Below are positions 61,296 through 64,000 of a stretch of 64,000 nt of DNA, one piece after another. Positions within the stretch are counted from its first letter, which is position 1; the number at the start of each line of letters is the position of its first letter. A program made the position numbers and the translations under genes. The notes beneath the pieces are model-generated. The model saw only the letters and a program-made list of their open reading frames with translations. It was not told the origin of the DNA and did not search any database. Source of the DNA: Halobacteriovorax sp. HLS (GTDB lineage: Bacteria > Bdellovibrionota > Bacteriovoracia > Bacteriovoracales > Bacteriovoracaceae). Location: assembly GCF_004006665.1 (NCBI RefSeq), contig NZ_QOCL01000001.1, positions 529,225 to 593,224 on the forward strand, given 5' to 3'.

Positions 61296-61571
61296 TTATT
61301 TGTGCCCATCTACTTCACAACCCGAGTCACCACCTTGAAGCTGAAATGCTTCTTGTTTAGGAGCTGCAAGCTTTTTAGAAATTTCTTCCTCAGTTTCACA
61401 AGATTCATCATCTTCTTTCTTTAAATCTGAAAAATCATCTGTAGCAGATATAGAATTAGACTTTTTAGAAAAATCATAGTCTTTAACTTTATCAGATGTA
61501 ACTTTACTACCACCTTCTTGCTGACAAGATAGGATAAAAATTGACACGAGAAAAAATAATACTACTTTCAT
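61296..61571 (-). CDS. small lipoprotein
   Basis: A 91-residue lipoprotein with lipobox LVSIFILSC. The mature part is Lys/Asp/Glu/Ser-rich and likely disordered, ending with GGDSGCEVDGHK. No function is visible. It ends one base after the stop of the convergent phospholipase-like gene and lies five bases downstream of the SDR gene. Confidence 0.65.
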   Translation of the reverse strand: MKVVLFFLVSIFILSCQQEGGSKVTSDKVKDYDFSKKSNSISATDDFSDLKKEDDESCETEEEISKKLAAPKQEAFQLQGGDSGCEVDGHK

Positions 61572-61576
61572 ACGAC

Positions 61577-62320
61577 CTACTTACTGTAATTAACCATTGG
61601 TAAACGCATCACTCTACGATACATCCACCTAGGCATTCTATCTAAAAAATAAATTACTGTCTTCATTTGCCAAGGAAAAACATAGAGTTCTTTCTTATTG
61701 TCTAAGGCCTTTTTAATTTTTGTTGCTGCCACATCAACATCCATTAGCCATGGCATATCATGATCATTCTTCTTTGTAAGAGGCGTATCAATGAAACCTG
61801 GAGCAATACAAGACACATTTATCCCCCACTGACCTAGGTCTAAACTATACGACTCACATAATTTTATCACAGCGGCTTTTGAGGCAGAATAAGAAGAAGC
61901 ACCTGGAAGACCTACCATTCCGGCCACACTTGCAATTGCAGCGAGATGCCCGCTCTTATTTGGCAACATATTCTTCAAAGCGGCTTCAAAAGTATTCAAT
62001 ACTCCCAAAACATTAATTTCTATTACAGCTCTTGAAGCTTTAAAGTCAGGTTCTTTATTTTTACTCCCAACACTTCTCCCAGCATTGGCCAACATCAAAT
62101 CTAGCCGTCCTTCACTAAAGCTATCCACTGCACTTATAAGCTCTTCCCTATCTGTGACGTCTGCTTTATACACTTGAAGCTTTGGATATTTAGATTTTAC
62201 ATCCTGATCAAGCTTTGAAGGGTCTCTTCCACATACACCAACACTATGACCTTCCTCTAGATACTTCTTAGCGATGGCAAGTCCAATTCCGGTAGTTCCA
62301 CCTGTAATAAATATTTTCAT
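61577..62320 (-). CDS. short-chain dehydrogenase/reductase
   Basis: About 247 residues from the ATG at 62320, which follows AAGGATGTAT; an ATG at 62326 two codons upstream is possible. ITGGTTGIGLAIAKKY is the NAD(P)-binding motif, MLANAGRS the NxAG motif, and IASVAGMVGLPGASSYSASKAAV gives catalytic Ser-Tyr-Lys. CIAPGFIDTPLTK is typical. The C-terminal KTVIYFLDRMPRWMYRRVM tail is basic/aromatic and may bind membrane. Substrate unknown. Confidence 0.88.
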   Translation of the reverse strand: MKIFITGGTTGIGLAIAKKYLEEGHSVGVCGRDPSKLDQDVKSKYPKLQVYKADVTDREELISAVDSFSEGRLDLMLANAGRSVGSKNKEPDFKASRAVIEINVLGVLNTFEAALKNMLPNKSGHLAAIASVAGMVGLPGASSYSASKAAVIKLCESYSLDLGQWGINVSCIAPGFIDTPLTKKNDHDMPWLMDVDVAATKIKKALDNKKELYVFPWQMKTVIYFLDRMPRWMYRRVMRLPMVNYSK

Positions 62321-62405
62321 ATACATCCTTAATTTTACCTATTTTAACTATCTTTAAAGATGTGGCAACTATACATCTTGATTTTACTCCTCTAGACTTA
62401 AATCT

Positions 62406-63227
62406 ATGATATTTCTAGGCTTGATCATTACTGGTTTAATTGTTGGAATCTTCTCATCCTTCTTTGGTGTTGGAGGAGGAATTTTGATAGTTCCTACTCT
62501 CTACACATTTTTTGAGTTTCTACCTCCGCAAGTCGTTATAGCAACCTCACTGTCTCTAATCTTTTTCAATTCTTGTATAAATACCTATAATTTTTCAAAG
62601 TCTGGTGTTCGCCCTAATTTTTCATTCCTATTGCCTATCGCCTTTTCAATGATTCTAGGTGTTCTTGCTGGAGGAAAACTCACTCTGATCCTACCTGCGC
62701 GGACAGTTAAGCTCATCTTCAGCGTCTTTGTCTTTGCTATTGCCATCAGAACGCTATTAGTGAAACTGAAAAAAGAAGACTCAGACAACTGGAATGCTCC
62801 AACAGACATAAAATCAAGATTAGTGGCCATTACAGTAGGACTCTTTGGTGGACTAGTTGCAGGAATGACCGGATTAGGCGGAGGGGCTGTTTTAGTCCCA
62901 TTATTTATCACAGTTCTTCACATCCCATTTCGATTTATATCAGCTTACTCCAACGCTTGCATGGTCATTGGAACCTTTGCAGGAATGCTTCTATATCTAA
63001 TTGAGCCTACTCCACACTTCATCTTCAATAACGAGATTCTAGAGAAAGGTCAGTTCGGATTCGTGAATTTTTCTATTGTAGCCGCTTTGTTTATTGGCTC
63101 TAGCACATCGTCAAAGTTTGGAGTCAGTCTTGTCAAAAAGATAAGTCCCGAGTTATCAAAGAAGCTTTTTGCGGTGCTCCTGATCATCATTTCAATAAAA
63201 ATATTTGTATCCTCTCAATTTTCTTAA
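62406..63227 (+). CDS. TauE/SafE-family membrane permease
   Basis: A 273-residue integral membrane protein. The repeated family motif appears twice: GIFSSFFGVGGGILIVP and LVAGMTGLGGGAVLVP, both with GxGGG. About eight hydrophobic helices fit the DUF81/TauE/SafE family, which exports sulfite or organosulfonates. The substrate is not evident. It is divergent from the SDR gene. Confidence 0.92.
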   Translation: MIFLGLIITGLIVGIFSSFFGVGGGILIVPTLYTFFEFLPPQVVIATSLSLIFFNSCINTYNFSKSGVRPNFSFLLPIAFSMILGVLAGGKLTLILPARTVKLIFSVFVFAIAIRTLLVKLKKEDSDNWNAPTDIKSRLVAITVGLFGGLVAGMTGLGGGAVLVPLFITVLHIPFRFISAYSNACMVIGTFAGMLLYLIEPTPHFIFNNEILEKGQFGFVNFSIVAALFIGSSTSSKFGVSLVKKISPELSKKLFAVLLIIISIKIFVSSQFS

Positions 63228-63245
63228 TATTTTTTAAATTTTGTA

Positions 63246-63274
63246 TTGACCATTCACCTAAAAATACCTATATT
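63246..63274 (+). promoter_or_regulatory. promoter of tRNA-Asp
   Basis: TTGACC (63246-63251) and TATATT (63269-63274) lie at a 17-base spacer, about 18 bases before the tRNA. This near-consensus pair fits a strong stable-RNA promoter. Confidence 0.68.
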
Positions 63275-63291
63275 TAATCTCACTGAAATGC

Positions 63292-63368
63292 GGGGGCGTA
63301 GTTAAGTTGGTTATAACGCTTGCCTGTCACGCAAGAGGCCGAGGGTTCGAGTCCCTTCGCTCCCGCCA
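63292..63368 (+). tRNA. tRNA-Asp (GTC)
   Basis: A 77-base tRNA with acceptor stem GGGGGCG pairing with CGCTCCC (one G-U pair), D-arm, anticodon stem-loop TTGCCTGTCACGCAA with GTC at 63326-63328, T-arm GAGGG/CCCTT with the TTCGAGT loop, discriminator G, and an encoded CCA end. Very similar to E. coli tRNA-Asp through the anticodon and T-arm. Confidence 0.97.
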
Positions 63369-63420
63369 TTTTTGTACTACATTTCAATTCAAAGCATCTT
63401 CGGATGATTAGATAATTAAA

Positions 63421-63449
63421 AGAGAGTTTAACCCACTCTCTTTTTTTTT
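63421..63449 (+). terminator. terminator after tRNA-Asp
   Basis: AGAGAGT (63421-63427) pairs with ACTCTCT (63435-63441) over a seven-base loop, followed by a nine-T tract. A small UUCG-type hairpin sits just upstream. Confidence 0.82.
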
Positions 63450-63671
63450 GCCTAAAATCGATTAACATCATCAAATTAAGTAAATTTTTAAAGCGTAAGC
63501 CCAACTTTCTTTACTTTAAGGAAGCTCAGGTGAAGCAACTAAGCAATCTCACGAACACTTTTTGAATTACTATTTTTTCATAAGAAAAGCAGGATATTAA
63601 CTAAAGCCGTGCAAACCTGATAAGTGACCATGATGGGAGCGAAGAGGTTAACCAACTAATGTACGATGATA
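63450..63671. other. non-coding region after tRNA-Asp
   Basis: I see no intact ORF, repeat or strong hairpin here. It is AT-rich and lies between a tRNA and a gene remnant. Confidence 0.5.
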
Positions 63672-63932
63672 CTATAGATCAATTAACATGCCGTCAGTTG
63701 CTAAAACGACATCTCTTTTAAAATGTTTTTTGATAACTTTTAAATTTTCACTTTGAGTAACAAGAGTTCGTTTCATAAAATGAGACAATACCAATTTTTC
63801 TACATTTCCCTCTTTTGAGATCAATGCAATTTGAGATGGAGTCATGTGAAGTCCCATGGCCCTCTTTGAAGCTGTTTCTGGTGGGAGTACTCGGTAGACA
63901 GTGGAAAAACAATCAAACTCTCGATCTAGAAA
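63672..63932 (-). pseudogene. truncated metallo-beta-lactamase-fold hydrolase, C-terminal fragment
   Basis: An 86-codon open stretch whose translation reads VYRVLPPETASKRAMGLHMTPSQIAL, then VEKLVLSHFMKR and VVLATDGMLIDL. These are the C-terminal strands of MBL-fold hydrolases (the HxTP, VKxLVLSHF and late Asp regions). The N-terminal HxHxDH metal motif is missing: a TAG stop lies immediately upstream and the preceding bases show no further similarity. It looks like a decayed gene, probably not expressed as a functional enzyme. It lies downstream of tRNA-Asp, opposite strand. Confidence 0.72.
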
Positions 63933-64000
63933 CTACCTAAAGCATTCCAAAAATCTAAAACTCTTTTGTTAGTAATCTAACTATCGGTTTTCTTATTAAA

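Overview
The window is AT-rich, densely packed bacterial chromosome. The gene mix suggests a member of the Bdellovibrionota, most like the Bacteriovorax/Halobacteriovorax side. That mix includes many small lipoproteins, GYF_2 and PilZ signalling proteins, a prepilin carrying a phage-type S74 chaperone, a large FHA/kinase/GGDEF repertoire, a lysine-rich histone-H1-like protein and several acyl-CoA dehydrogenases. This placement is inference from gene content; the window holds no rRNA or other decisive marker.

Region 1 (1-6542) is the accessory highlight. It holds a divergent locus with four radical-SAM proteins (one cut by the left edge), a 202-residue protein ending in two tandem HSNHxS units plus an Arg-rich tail, two helical proteins of unknown family and a possible 2OG-Fe(II)-type oxygenase. 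Five genes overlap or nearly abut behind a near-consensus promoter. I read it as a candidate ribosomally made, radical-SAM-modified peptide (RiPP-like) system. It loosely recalls the His-Xaa-Ser systems but has a different gene set.

Region 2 (6539-9334, minus strand) encodes a Tat-signal protein, a type IV prepilin fused to an S74 intramolecular chaperone, a protein built around a phage tail-fibre-type C-terminal domain, and a prolyl-4-hydroxylase-like oxygenase.

Region 3 (9500-18672) carries two acyl-CoA dehydrogenases, a solute-binding protein, pgi, an FHA-GGDEF protein with a sigma-28-like promoter, mutL, miaA and a PpsR-type regulator.

Region 4 (18674-31800) is mostly minus strand: a Ser/Thr kinase, lipoproteins, a hydrolase, GYF-PilZ and cyclic-nucleotide-binding proteins. 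It also holds a beta-oxidation set (thiolase, acyl-CoA dehydrogenase, enoyl-CoA hydratase, hydroxyacyl-CoA dehydrogenase) and the H1-like protein.

Region 5 (32051-45654) has rpsT, holA-lptE, a DciA-like gene, and a long minus-strand operon mlaE-mlaF-mlaD-GYF protein-unknown-sua5-methyltransferase. An A11 tract in that operon could fuse two reading frames. FHA, alr and aroK genes follow.

Region 6 (45088-55169) is the conserved core: DUF177-rpmF-fabH-fabD-fabG-acpP-fabF-glyA for fatty-acid synthesis, an L,D-transpeptidase-like lipoprotein, then nrdR-nusB.

Region 7 (55196-64000) has a methyltransferase, greB, a low-molecular-weight phosphatase, def, a pair of envelope/phospholipase-D-like genes behind a sigma-28-like promoter, an SDR, a TauE-type permease, tRNA-Asp and a truncated metallo-beta-lactamase-fold fragment.
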